DNA from: Streptomyces caelestis
GTDB lineage: Bacteria > Actinomycetota > Actinomycetes > Streptomycetales > Streptomycetaceae
NCBI RefSeq assembly: GCF_001279005.1
Contig: NZ_LGCN01000196.1
Span: 186,001 to 250,000, forward strand
Reading direction: 5' to 3'
Length of the DNA: 64,000 bases
Part shown: piece by piece, positions 34,393 to 43,081 of the stretch
How positions within the stretch are numbered: position 1 is the stretch's first letter
How the letters are laid out: the number at the start of each line of letters is the position of its first letter
Made by a program: the position numbers and the translations under genes
The notes under the pieces: generated by a model
The model's input: only the letters and a program-made list of their open reading frames with translations
Database searches by the model: none
Told to the model about the DNA's origin: nothing

Positions 34393-35340
34393 ATGAACAC
34401 CGGACTGAAGATCACCGCGTTCGCCGCCGCCCTGGCCGCCGCCTTCGGCACGGCCTACGGCGTCGGGGAGAGCCTTGATCCGGTCGTCGCGGACCGGGCG
34501 CCGGCGCACGACGAGCGGCACACCCCGCCCTCGACGGAGGCGGACGGTCACGCGGGGCACGACACGCCGCCGGCGGGAGGGCTCCAGATCTCCGAGAGCG
34601 GCTACCGGCTCGATCTGCGGACCCCGCGCGTCACCGCCGGGCACCGCACCGAGCTGCGCTTCGCCGTCCGGGACGACCACGGCCGGGCGGTCACCGAGTA
34701 CCGCCGCGAACACGACAAGGAGCTCCACCTCATCGTCGCCTCGCGCGACCTGCTCACCTACCGCCACCTGCACCCCACCCGCGCCGCCGACGGCACCTGG
34801 ACCACCCCCGTCGACCTGCCCCGCGCCGGCGGCTACCGGGTCTTCGCCGACTTCACCCCGGCTGCCGAGGGCGCGCGCGACCTCACGCTCGGGGCGGACC
34901 TCGCCGCCTCCGGTCCCTACCGGCCGCAGGAGCTGCCGCGGGCCGTCGGCACGGCCCGTGTCGACGGCTACGAGGTCGAGCTGGCCGGGGCCCTGCGCCC
35001 CGGGCGGGCGAGCGAACTGAGCCTGTCGGTCTCGCACGGGGGGAAGCCCGTCACCGACCTCCAGCCCTACCTCGGCGCCTACGGCCACCTGGTCGCCCTG
35101 CGCGCCGGGGACCTCGCCTACCTGCACGTCCACCCGACCGGCGCACCCGGCGACGGGAGGACCGGGCCCGGCCCGGCGGTCTCCTTCACGGCCACGGCGC
35201 CCAGCAGCGGCGACTACCGGCTGTTCCTGGACTTCAAGCACGACGGCGTCGTCCGTACCGCCGCGTTCACGGTCCACGCCGGAGCGGCGGAGGAGGCGGC
35301 CCCGCCGGCGCCGGAGCACTCCGACGGCCACGGGCACTGA
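34393..35340 (+). CDS. Exported His-rich protein, probably copper-associated
   Basis: This 315-residue protein has an N-terminal hydrophobic helix (ITAFAAALAAAFGTAYGV, about 7-24), giving export or anchoring. His/Asp clusters follow (HDERHTPP, DGHAGHD). Two similar beta-sandwich repeats come next, each with a tyrosine/histidine block: LLTYRHLHPTRAADGTW near 120 and DLAYLHVHPTGAPGD near 245. The C-terminus is a SDGHGH tail. Paired HxHP motifs and a CsoR-like box upstream suggest copper binding outside the membrane. It is divergent from the copper ATPase. I recognise it as a type often next to copA in streptomycetes but not as a characterised protein. Confidence 0.8.
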   Translation: MNTGLKITAFAAALAAAFGTAYGVGESLDPVVADRAPAHDERHTPPSTEADGHAGHDTPPAGGLQISESGYRLDLRTPRVTAGHRTELRFAVRDDHGRAVTEYRREHDKELHLIVASRDLLTYRHLHPTRAADGTWTTPVDLPRAGGYRVFADFTPAAEGARDLTLGADLAASGPYRPQELPRAVGTARVDGYEVELAGALRPGRASELSLSVSHGGKPVTDLQPYLGAYGHLVALRAGDLAYLHVHPTGAPGDGRTGPGPAVSFTATAPSSGDYRLFLDFKHDGVVRTAAFTVHAGAAEEAAPPAPEHSDGHGH

Positions 35341-35346
35341 GCGCAC

Positions 35347-37182
35347 TCAGCCCAGGGCGCGGTCCAGGTTGAACGCGGCGCTGATCAGGGCGAGGTGGGT
35401 GAACGCCTGCGGGAAGTTCCCCTGTTGCTCCCCGGTGTGACCGATCTCCTCGGCGTACAAACCGAGATGGTTGCCGTAGGTCAGCATCTTCTCGAAGGCG
35501 AGGGCCGCCTCGTCGAGCCGCCCGGCGCGGGTCAGCGCCTCGACGTACCAGAACGAGCAGATGGAGAACGTGCCCTCGGCGCCGTGCAGTCCGTCGGGGC
35601 TCACCAGCGGGTCGTAGCGGTAGACCAGCGAGTCGGACACCAGGTCCTCGGCGAGGGAGTCGAGCGTCGACAGCCACTTCGGGTCGGTCGGCGCGATGAA
35701 CTTCGCCAGCGGCATCATCAGGATCGCCGCGTCCAGCACCTCCCCGTCCTCGTGCTGCACGAAGGCCCGGCGCGACGCGCACCAGCCGCGGTCCATGATC
35801 CGCCGGTAGACGGCGTCGCGGCTCGACTGCCAGTGGGGGAGATCGGCGGGCAGGCCGCGCCGGTTGGCCATCCGGATGGCCCGCTCGATCGCCACCCAGC
35901 ACATCAGGCGCGAGTACAGGAAGTTCTTCCGCCCGCCGCGGGTCTCCCAGACCCCCTCGTCGGGCTGGTTCCAGTGCGCGCACACCCAGTCCACCAGCGC
36001 CGTCACATGGTCCCACTGCTCGCTGGAGATGGGCTCGGCCCACTTGTCGTAGAGGTAGATGGAGTCGATCAGCGCCCCGTAGACGTCCAGTTGCAGCTGG
36101 TCGGCCGCCGCGTTGCCGACGCGGACCGGCGCCGAGCCGCAGTGGCCCTCCAGATGGGCCAGTTCGCGCTCGGGGAGGTCGGTGCGGCCGTCAATGCCGT
36201 ACATGATCTGCAGCGGGCCGGAGGGCTTGCGGTCGCCGGGGCTGATGTGCCGGGAGACGAACCCCATGAACGCCTCGGCCTCCTCGGTGAAGCCCAGCCG
36301 CAGCAGCGCGTACACGCAGAACGCCGCGTCGCGCACCCACACGTACCGGTAGTCCCAGTTGCGTTCCCCGCCGAGCTCCTCGGGCAGGCTGGTCGTCGGC
36401 GCCGCCACGATCGCCCCGGTCGGCGCGTAGGTGAGCAGCTTCAGGGTGAGGGCGGAGCGGTGCACCATCTCCCGCCAGCGGCCCCGGTACCGGGAGGAGG
36501 ACAGCCACCGCCTCCAGTACGCCACCGTCGCACCGAACTGCCGCTCCGCCTCCCCGCACTCGCAGTGGTCCGGGGCCACCTCAGCGCCGACCCGGTCCAG
36601 GGCGAGGACCGCCGTCTCGCCCTCGGCCAGCTTGAACTCGGCCCGTACGTCCGTCCCGTCGGTCTCCGTCGGGACGGTCGCGGTGAGCGCCAGGGACAGC
36701 TCCTCCGAGTCGAAGACCGCGATGCCGCCGGTCAGCCGCACGGTGTGCGGCCGGGAACCGTACGCGAACCGCGGCGCCACCAGCGCCCGGAAGGGCACGG
36801 AGCCGCGTACGCACAGCACCCGCCGGATCAGCCGGTGCCGGGCCTCCTCGGCCGGCGTGCCGCCGACCGGCATGAAGTCCTGCACCTCGCCGACCCCGTC
36901 CTCGGTGAAGAACCGGGTGATCAGAACGTTGGTGTCGGGGAAGTAGAACTGCTTGGTGCGGGCCGGCGCGGACGCCGCCAGCTCGAAGCAGCCGCCCTGC
37001 TCGGCGTCCAGGATCGCGCCGAACACGCTCGGTGAGTCGAAGGACGGGCAGCAGTACCAGTCGATGGTGCCCTCGGTCCCCACCAGCGCCACACTGCGCA
37101 TGTCGCCGATCAGCCCGTGGTCGGCGATCGGCACGTACCGGCGCGCGCGGGCCCCGTCCCGCTCCTTGGTCGCCCCGTCCAT
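35347..37182 (-). CDS. Glycoside hydrolase family 15 protein (glucoamylase/trehalase-like)
   Basis: This 611-residue cytosolic enzyme without a signal peptide has an N-terminal beta-sandwich (to about 230) opening YVPIADHGLIGDMRSVALVG and TIDWYCCPSFDSPSVFGAIL. An (alpha/alpha)6 barrel follows, with GGERNWDYRYVWVRDAAFCVYAL (active-site region), DVYGALIDSIYLYDKW and EGTFSICSFWYVEALTRAGR. This architecture is that of actinobacterial GH15 enzymes, some of which are trehalases, so trehalose hydrolysis is one possible role. GGGAGG precedes the ATG. It converges on the copper-linked gene with six bases between the stops. Confidence 0.92.
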   Translation of the reverse strand: MDGATKERDGARARRYVPIADHGLIGDMRSVALVGTEGTIDWYCCPSFDSPSVFGAILDAEQGGCFELAASAPARTKQFYFPDTNVLITRFFTEDGVGEVQDFMPVGGTPAEEARHRLIRRVLCVRGSVPFRALVAPRFAYGSRPHTVRLTGGIAVFDSEELSLALTATVPTETDGTDVRAEFKLAEGETAVLALDRVGAEVAPDHCECGEAERQFGATVAYWRRWLSSSRYRGRWREMVHRSALTLKLLTYAPTGAIVAAPTTSLPEELGGERNWDYRYVWVRDAAFCVYALLRLGFTEEAEAFMGFVSRHISPGDRKPSGPLQIMYGIDGRTDLPERELAHLEGHCGSAPVRVGNAAADQLQLDVYGALIDSIYLYDKWAEPISSEQWDHVTALVDWVCAHWNQPDEGVWETRGGRKNFLYSRLMCWVAIERAIRMANRRGLPADLPHWQSSRDAVYRRIMDRGWCASRRAFVQHEDGEVLDAAILMMPLAKFIAPTDPKWLSTLDSLAEDLVSDSLVYRYDPLVSPDGLHGAEGTFSICSFWYVEALTRAGRLDEAALAFEKMLTYGNHLGLYAEEIGHTGEQQGNFPQAFTHLALISAAFNLDRALG

Positions 37183-37247
37183 CGCAGCCTCCCTGGGCCG
37201 GCACGCCGTGCTCACCTGCCAGCTTAGGCAGCTTCGGCCCGGCCGGC

Positions 37248-38027
37248 TCAGGCCAGCACGACCCGCAGTCCCGCCTCCTCGAAGCGGCGTACCGTCTCCG
37301 GGTCCGCGCCCGCGTCCGTGACCAGGGCGTCCACCTGCTCGGCCGCGCAGATCCGGGCGAACGCGCGCCGGCCCAGTTTGCTGGAGTCGGCGGCCACGAT
37401 CACCCGCTCGGCCCGCTCGCACAGCAGCCGGTCGACCGCCGCCTCCGCCTCGTCGTGGGCCGCCGCCCCGTGCACGGCGTCGAAGGCGACGACACCGAGC
37501 ACCGTCACATCGAGGGTGATCTGCCCCAGCACCCCGTCCGCGAGCGGCCCGACCAGCTCGTACGACTGGGCCCGCGCCACCCCGCCGGTCAGCACGATCT
37601 TGAACTGGGGCCGTACGACCAGCTCGTTGGCGATGTTCAGCGCGTTCGTCACCACGGTCAGCACGGGCGACCCCGCGGCGAGGTCCCCGCGCACGGCCAG
37701 CGCCCGCGCCACCTCCGTGGTGGTCGTGCCGCCGGTCAGCCCGACCGCCTCGCCCGGCGCGACGAGACCCGCCACCGCCCTCGCGACGCGCTGCTTCTCG
37801 GAGGCGTGCCGCGCGGTCTTGTAGCGCAGCGGCAGCTCGTACGACACCCCGTGCACCACCGCGCCGCCACGGGTGCGCACCAGCATCTGCTGTTCGGCGA
37901 GCCGGTCGAAGTCGCGCCGGATCGTCGCGGGCGACACCGCCAGCTCTCCGGCCGCCTCCTCGACGTCCAGCCGGCCGCGCTCGACGAGCAGCTCCAGCAG
38001 GGCCTTCCAGCGGGCGTCCCGCGACAT
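37248..38027 (-). CDS. DeoR/GlpR family regulator (AgaR-like)
   Basis: This 259-residue repressor has an N-terminal DeoR helix-turn-helix (RLDVEEAAGELAVSPATIRRDFDRL). Its sugar-phosphate-binding domain is marked by GGAVVHG, LTGGTTTTEVARAL, TVVTNALNIANEL, VLTGGV and VAADSSKLGRRAFARIC. It is divergent from an AgaS-like isomerase and a class II aldolase across 125 bases. By analogy with AgaR it should repress them until an amino-sugar or tagatose phosphate accumulates. The ATG at 38027 is the family start. Confidence 0.92.
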   Translation of the reverse strand: MSRDARWKALLELLVERGRLDVEEAAGELAVSPATIRRDFDRLAEQQMLVRTRGGAVVHGVSYELPLRYKTARHASEKQRVARAVAGLVAPGEAVGLTGGTTTTEVARALAVRGDLAAGSPVLTVVTNALNIANELVVRPQFKIVLTGGVARAQSYELVGPLADGVLGQITLDVTVLGVVAFDAVHGAAAHDEAEAAVDRLLCERAERVIVAADSSKLGRRAFARICAAEQVDALVTDAGADPETVRRFEEAGLRVVLA

Positions 38028-38085
38028 CCGCCCTCCCGTCTCCCGTGGTCTCCGGCGACCCTAACGCACCCGACCTTCGACCGAA

Positions 38086-38135
38086 TGCTTGATTCTGCTC
38101 GAAACCTCGCTCAATCTTGCAAGAACAATCACCGA
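38086..38135. promoter_or_regulatory. Probable DeoR-type operator region
   Basis: The A/T-enriched stretch between the divergent DeoR and isomerase genes holds TTGATTCTGC, TCAATCTTGC and AACAATCA. These are related half-sites in both orientations at roughly 20-base spacing, plus the palindrome CTTGCAAG. Multiple degenerate T-rich half-sites are typical of DeoR/AgaR operators. Exact boundaries are uncertain. Confidence 0.5.
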
Positions 38136-38152
38136 GCCTTCGGGGGTGCGAC

Positions 38153-39034
38153 ATGACCCATGTCGAGGACGAACTGGGCAGCCAGCCCGAGTGCTGGAGC
38201 CGCGCCGCCGCGCAGGCCGCGTCCCACGTCCCGGTCCTCCCGGCGCCCGGGGAGCGGGTCGCGGTGGTCGGCTGCGGGACGTCGTACTTCATGGCGCAGG
38301 CGGTCGCGGCCCTGCGCGAGGACGCGGGCCGGGGCGAGAGCGACGCCTTCGCCGCCTCCGAGTTCCCGCGGCACCGGGCCTACGACCACGTCGTCGCCCT
38401 CACCCGTTCCGGCACCACCACCGAAGTCCTCGACCTGCTGGGCCGGTTGAGGGGCGGTACGCGTACCACCGCGGTCACCGCCGATCCGGCCGCCCCCGTG
38501 GTGTCGCTCGCCGACGAGACGGTCGTCCTCGACTACGCGGACGAACGCTCCGTCGTCCAGACCCGGTTCGCCACCACGGCCCTCACCCTGCTCCGTGCCC
38601 ACCTGGGCCTGCACACCGAAGAGGTCGTCGAGGACGGGCGCACGGCCCTGCGCGATCCGCTGCCCGAAGGGCTGGTGGACGGCGCCCAGTTCACCTTCCT
38701 CGGCCGCGGCTGGACCGTCGGCCTGGCCAACGAGGCCGCACTGAAGATGCGCGAGGCGGCCCTCGCCTGGACGGAGGCCTACCCGGCGATGGAGTACCGG
38801 CACGGACCCATCAGCGTCACCACCTCCGGCACCGCCGCCTGGATGCTCGGCGACGCCCCGCACGGGCTGGCCCGGCAGGTGCGGGACACCGGCGGACTGT
38901 GGATCGAGGGCGCCCTCGACCCGCTCGCCGAACTCGTCCGCGTCCAGCGGCTCGCGGTCGCCGTCGCCGCGGCCCGCGGCCTGGACCCCGACCGGCCCCG
39001 TCACCTCACCCGCTCGGTCGTCCTCGCGCCCTGA
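38153..39034 (+). CDS. SIS domain sugar isomerase/deaminase (AgaS-like)
   Basis: This 293-residue protein has two SIS domains. The first has VAVVGCGTSYFMAQAVAAL and VVALTRSGTTTEVLDLL (sugar-phosphate binding). The second has FLGRGWTVGLANEAALKMREAAL and AYPAMEYRHGPISVT. This matches AgaS-type galactosamine/glucosamine-6-phosphate deaminase or isomerase rather than GlmS, because no glutaminase domain is present. It is followed after 20 bases by a tagatose-type aldolase, so the pair converts an amino-sugar phosphate into triose phosphates. The ATG at 38153 has only a weak GGGGGTG upstream. Confidence 0.9.
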   Translation: MTHVEDELGSQPECWSRAAAQAASHVPVLPAPGERVAVVGCGTSYFMAQAVAALREDAGRGESDAFAASEFPRHRAYDHVVALTRSGTTTEVLDLLGRLRGGTRTTAVTADPAAPVVSLADETVVLDYADERSVVQTRFATTALTLLRAHLGLHTEEVVEDGRTALRDPLPEGLVDGAQFTFLGRGWTVGLANEAALKMREAALAWTEAYPAMEYRHGPISVTTSGTAAWMLGDAPHGLARQVRDTGGLWIEGALDPLAELVRVQRLAVAVAAARGLDPDRPRHLTRSVVLAP

Positions 39035-39054
39035 CCCGTCGGAAAGGACGGACC

Positions 39055-39921
39055 GTGCCCCTCACCACCACCGGCGAGCTCGTCACCCGCGCCGCCGTCC
39101 ACCGCTCGGCGGTCGCCTCGTTCAACGTCATCACCCTCGAACACGTCGAGGCCGTCATCGCCGGCGCCGAGTCGGCGAACGCCCCCGTCGTCCTCCAGGT
39201 CAGCGAGAACGCCGTCAGGTTCCGCCGCGGCCGGCTGCTCCCGCTCGCCCGCGCCGCCGCGGCCGCCGCCGAACACGCCGCCGTCCCCGTCGCCCTGCAC
39301 CTCGACCACGTCCGGAGCGACGCCCTGCTGCGCCAGGCCCCGGACGCCGGATTCGGCTCCGTGATGTACGACGCGGCCCGGCTGCCCTATGCCGACAACC
39401 TCGCCGCGACCCGGGCCGCCGTCGACTGGGCGCACGCCCGAGGACTCTGGATCGAGGCGGAGCTGGGGGAGATCGGCGGCAAGGGCGGGCAGGGCGCGCC
39501 GGATGCCCACGCCCCGGGCGCCCGTACCGACCCCGACCGGGCCCGCGCCTTCGTCGCCGACTCCGGCGTGGACGCGCTGGCCGTCGCCGTCGGCACCACC
39601 CACGCCATGACCACCCGCACCGCCGCCCTCGACCACGCCCTCCTCCGACGGCTGGCCGCCACCCTGGACGTCCCCCTCGTCCTGCACGGTTCCTCCGGCC
39701 TCCCCGACCACGAACTCGCCGCGGCGGTCACGGGCGGCATCACCAAGGTCAACGTGGGAACCGCCCTGAACATCGCCATGACCGGCGCGATCCGGGAGTT
39801 CCTCACCGCCCACCCCGAGGCGGTCGACTCCCGCGGCTACCTCACGGTGGGCCGGGAGGCGATGGCACGGGCGGTGACGGGGATCATCGGGGCGCTGGAC
39901 ACGGTCCCGGCGTCGTCCTGA
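39055..39921 (+). CDS. Class II fructose/tagatose-bisphosphate aldolase family protein
   Basis: This 288-residue zinc aldolase is of the KbaY/GatY/Fba class II type and splits a ketose-1,6-bisphosphate to dihydroxyacetone phosphate and glyceraldehyde-3-phosphate. Zinc ligands and phosphate sites are visible in VALHLDHV, WIEAELGEIGGKGG, VAVGTTHAM, LVLHGSSGLPDHEL and GITKVNVGTALNIAMT. The GTG at 39055 follows GGAAAGGACGG. It is in an operon with the AgaS-like gene, so tagatose- or galactosamine-derived substrate is likelier than glycolysis. Confidence 0.92.
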   Translation: MPLTTTGELVTRAAVHRSAVASFNVITLEHVEAVIAGAESANAPVVLQVSENAVRFRRGRLLPLARAAAAAAEHAAVPVALHLDHVRSDALLRQAPDAGFGSVMYDAARLPYADNLAATRAAVDWAHARGLWIEAELGEIGGKGGQGAPDAHAPGARTDPDRARAFVADSGVDALAVAVGTTHAMTTRTAALDHALLRRLAATLDVPLVLHGSSGLPDHELAAAVTGGITKVNVGTALNIAMTGAIREFLTAHPEAVDSRGYLTVGREAMARAVTGIIGALDTVPASS

Positions 39922-39922
39922 G

Positions 39923-41068
39923 TCAGCGCCTCACGGCCTTCAGGACCACGAACTTCGGGTCCGACGCCACCACTTCGCTGTTGCCGAACAGCCGTCGCAG
40001 CTTCACGTGGTACCCCAGGTGGCGGTTGCCGACCACCCACAGTTCGCCGCCCCGGCGCAGGGCGCGCCGGGCGCCGGTGAACATGCGCCAGGCCGTGGCG
40101 TCGGTGGTCGCCTGGTGGGAGTGGAAGGGCGGGTTGTTCAGCACGAGGTCGACACTGCCGGCCGGTACGCCCGACAGGCCGTCGCCGACCCGGAACTCGG
40201 CCTGTCCGCGGACGTCGTTCTCCCGGTACGTGGCCCGCGCGGACGCCACCGCCTGGAACGACTCGTCCACGAACAGCACCTCGGCGCGCGGATCCGCCAG
40301 CGCCATCGCCGTACCGACCACGCCGTTGCCGCAGCCCAGGTCCACCACCCGTCCGCCGTCCTTGCCGGCGGGCAGGTGCTTCAGGAAGAACCGGGTGCCG
40401 ATGTCGAGGCGGTCGGCGCAGAAGACGCCGGCGTGGTTGACGACCGTCGCACCCGACACCGGGCCGATGCCGTCGGGCAGCGCGTAGCGGTACGGCCAGG
40501 GGTTCGCGGGACGCTCCCGCGCGGGGTCGGGCGTGCAGAGGATCAGCCGCGCCTTCTTCTCGGCGAGCGAGGTCCTGGTCGGGCCGAGGATCCGCTCGAA
40601 GAGGTCCAGCGTCGAGGTGTGGATCTCCTTCACCATGCCGGCGCCGACGACGACCGTGTCCTCGTGCACCGCCGGCGCCAGCCGCAGCAGCTGGTCCTCC
40701 AGCAGCGCCAGACTCTTCGGCACACGGACGAGCAGGACGTCGATCCGGTCCGGCGGGGGGTCCTGCGTGGTGAGCAGCCGGACCGTGCCCGGCGCGACGC
40801 CGTTGCGCGCCAGGTTCGCGCGGGTCGCCTCCTGCCCGAGCCAGGAGTCGGTGATCTGCGTCGGCCGGTGCGCGGCGAGCGCCGTGACCAGCGCCCCCCA
40901 GCGGTCGCCGACGACCACGACCGTGCCGGACGGCGGGACCCGCCGTTCGGCGAGGTGCCTGAGGAGATACTCGTCGGACGCGTCCCAGGCGCGCAGCCCG
41001 TCCCGCGGGTCCTCGGGGAAGCGGGCCAGCACCGGCTCGCCCCACGCAGTCGTCATACGGTCGTTCAT
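39923..41068 (-). CDS. RsmC/RlmG-type rRNA guanine-N2 methyltransferase
   Basis: This 381-residue two-domain methyltransferase has an N-terminal inactive methyltransferase-like domain (DEYLLRHLAERR, TVVVVGDRWGALVTAL). The active C-terminal domain has the SAM loop VVDLGCGNGVVGTAMAL, FVDESFQAV and the catalytic NPPF motif in LVLNNPPFHSHQ. Full length and domain order match RlmG/RsmC, which methylate guanine N2 in 23S or 16S rRNA; which rRNA is not certain. TAGCCT lies nine bases before the ATG, so the transcript may be leaderless. It is divergent from alkB across only 55 bases. Confidence 0.88.
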   Translation of the reverse strand: MNDRMTTAWGEPVLARFPEDPRDGLRAWDASDEYLLRHLAERRVPPSGTVVVVGDRWGALVTALAAHRPTQITDSWLGQEATRANLARNGVAPGTVRLLTTQDPPPDRIDVLLVRVPKSLALLEDQLLRLAPAVHEDTVVVGAGMVKEIHTSTLDLFERILGPTRTSLAEKKARLILCTPDPARERPANPWPYRYALPDGIGPVSGATVVNHAGVFCADRLDIGTRFFLKHLPAGKDGGRVVDLGCGNGVVGTAMALADPRAEVLFVDESFQAVASARATYRENDVRGQAEFRVGDGLSGVPAGSVDLVLNNPPFHSHQATTDATAWRMFTGARRALRRGGELWVVGNRHLGYHVKLRRLFGNSEVVASDPKFVVLKAVRR

Positions 41069-41123
41069 CGTCCGACCAGGCTAGCCCAGCCGCGGCTCAG
41101 GGCGCGTCCGGCAGGATGGGGGC

Positions 41124-41798
41124 ATGGACACCGAGCTGTTCCCCAGGGCACGCGGCGAGATCGCTCCCGGCGCGGTGCACGTGCCGGACTGGCTGAACGC
41201 GCGGGAGCAGCGCGAGCTGCTGGACGCCTGTCGTGACTGGGCCCGGCCGCCCGCCGGACTCCGTACGGTCCGCACGCCCGGCGGCGGCGCCATGACCGCC
41301 CGGCAGGTGTGCCTCGGGTGGCACTGGTATCCGTACGCCTACGCCCGCACCGTGGTCGACGGTGACGGCGCGCCGGTGAAACCATTCCCCGCGTGGCTCG
41401 GCGAGCTGGGCCGCCGCGCGGTGACCGAAGCGCTGGGCGCGGACGCCGCGCGCGGTGCCGCGTACGACATCGCGCTCGTCAACTTCTACGACGGCGACGC
41501 CCGCATGGGCATGCACCGTGACGGCGACGAGAAGGCGGACGCGCCCGTGGTGTCGCTGAGCCTCGGCGACACCTGTGTCTTCCGCTTCGGCAACACCGCG
41601 ACCCGGACCCGCCCCTGGACGGACGTGGAGCTGCGCAGCGGCGACCTGTTCGTCTTCGGCGGGCCCTCCCGGCTCGCCCACCACGGCGTTCCCCGGGTGC
41701 ACGCGGGCACGGCGCCGCCCGAGTTGGGGCTGACCGGCCGCCTGAACATCACGCTGAGGGTCAGCGGTCTGCGGTCCGCCTCCGGGTGCGGATCATGA
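41124..41798 (+). CDS. alkB: Alpha-ketoglutarate-dependent dioxygenase AlkB
   Basis: This 224-residue Fe(II)/2-oxoglutarate dioxygenase removes alkyl lesions from DNA or RNA bases by oxidative demethylation. Motifs are MTARQVCLGWHWYPYAYAR (substrate lid), NFYDGDARMGMHRDGDE (HxD iron ligands), VSLSLGDTCVFRFGN, FGGPSRLAHHGV (second His ligand) and LTGRLNITLRV (Arg for 2-oxoglutarate). CAGGAT ends six bases before the ATG, with no Shine-Dalgarno, suggesting a leaderless mRNA. It is divergent from the rRNA methyltransferase and shares a tiny promoter gap with it. Confidence 0.95.
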   Translation: MDTELFPRARGEIAPGAVHVPDWLNAREQRELLDACRDWARPPAGLRTVRTPGGGAMTARQVCLGWHWYPYAYARTVVDGDGAPVKPFPAWLGELGRRAVTEALGADAARGAAYDIALVNFYDGDARMGMHRDGDEKADAPVVSLSLGDTCVFRFGNTATRTRPWTDVELRSGDLFVFGGPSRLAHHGVPRVHAGTAPPELGLTGRLNITLRVSGLRSASGCGS

Positions 41799-41811
41799 CA
41801 GACTCGCGTGC

Positions 41812-43053
41812 ATGAGCGGGAAGGCGGACCCCCGGCCGGCGGGGGAAGGGACCACCTCGAGGACGCGGCTGGACCGGGGGCGCGGCGCGCTCGGACCCGC
41901 GCTGGAGCTCGTGCACACCGGACGCGCGCCGACCCGTGCGGTGCTCACCGCGGAGCTGGGCGTGACCCGCGCGACGGCCGGTGCGGTCGCCGCCGAACTG
42001 GAGGCCCTCGGGCTGATCCGGGTGGACGCCCGGCCCGGTGCGGCGGCCGGTTCGCAGGGGCGCCCCTCGCACCGGCTCTCGGTCGCCGAGGACGGGCCCG
42101 TGGCGCTCGCCGCACAGGTGCACTCCGACGGTTTCCGGGCGGCCCTGGTCGGGCTCGGCGGCCGGATCGTCGCCACGGCGCCCGGCTGCGAGGTCGTCGA
42201 CGCCGACCCGGCGAAGGTGCTCGGCTCCGTCGTCGCGGCCGGCGCCGAGCTGCTGGAGGAGACCGGACGGCGGTGCGTGGGCGCCGGGCTCGCCGTGCCC
42301 TCGGCGGTGGCCGAACCGGAGGGGCTCGCCCTCAACCCCCTGCACCTGGCCTGGCCCGCGGGCGCCCCGGTGCGGGAGATCTTCGCCGAGCAGGTGCGCG
42401 CGGCCGGCCTGGACGGGCCCGCCTTCGCGGCCAACGACGTCAACCTCGCCGCCCTCGCCGAACACCGGCACGGTGCCGGGCGCGGCTCCCGCGACCTGCT
42501 GTGCGTGGCCACCGGCCACCGCGGTGTGGGCGGCGCGCTGGTGCTCGACGGCCGCCTGCACTCGGGCAGTTCGGGTCTCGCCCTGGAGGTCGGCCACCTC
42601 GCCGTCAACCCCGAGGGCCGCCCCTGCCACTGCGGCAGCCGCGGCTGTCTCGACGTCGAGGCGGACCCGCTGGCCCTGCTCACCGCGGCGGGCCGCGCGC
42701 CGGGCCCCGAGATGTCCCTGCTGAAGCAGGCCGACGACCTGATCCACGGCCAGTACGACGACCCGGCCGTGCGCACCGCCGCCGAGTCCCTCATCGACCG
42801 CCTCGGGCTCGGTCTGGCCGGACTGGTGAACATCCTCAACCCGGACCGGATCATCCTCGGCGGACTGCACCGCACCCTGCTGGAGGCCGACCCGGACCGG
42901 CTCCGCGCCGTCGTCGCCGACCGCAGCCTGTGGGGCCGCAGTGGCGGCGTCCCCATCCTCCCCTGCACCCTGGACCACAACAGCCTGGTCGGCGCGGCGG
43001 AACTGGCCTGGCAGCCGGTGCTGGACGATCCTCTCGGGGCACTGGTGCGATGA
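41812..43053 (+). CDS. ROK family transcriptional regulator
   Basis: This 413-residue repressor has an N-terminal winged helix-turn-helix (residues ~35-90, TRAVLTAELGVTRATAGAVAAELEALGLI) and a ROK sugar-binding domain. The zinc motif is CxCGxxGC (CHCGSRGC) near 280, and GHRGVGGALVLDGRLHSG and NPDRIILGGLH form the kinase-like fold. The kinase phosphate loop is degraded (ALAAQVHSDGF rather than DIGGT), as in regulators. CAGACT lies seven bases before the ATG (possibly leaderless). It starts 13 bases after the alkB stop. The dehydrogenase 29 bases downstream is probably in the same operon. Confidence 0.93.
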   Translation: MSGKADPRPAGEGTTSRTRLDRGRGALGPALELVHTGRAPTRAVLTAELGVTRATAGAVAAELEALGLIRVDARPGAAAGSQGRPSHRLSVAEDGPVALAAQVHSDGFRAALVGLGGRIVATAPGCEVVDADPAKVLGSVVAAGAELLEETGRRCVGAGLAVPSAVAEPEGLALNPLHLAWPAGAPVREIFAEQVRAAGLDGPAFAANDVNLAALAEHRHGAGRGSRDLLCVATGHRGVGGALVLDGRLHSGSSGLALEVGHLAVNPEGRPCHCGSRGCLDVEADPLALLTAAGRAPGPEMSLLKQADDLIHGQYDDPAVRTAAESLIDRLGLGLAGLVNILNPDRIILGGLHRTLLEADPDRLRAVVADRSLWGRSGGVPILPCTLDHNSLVGAAELAWQPVLDDPLGALVR

Positions 43054-43081
43054 AGCAGCCCGACAGACAGAAAGCGACGTC

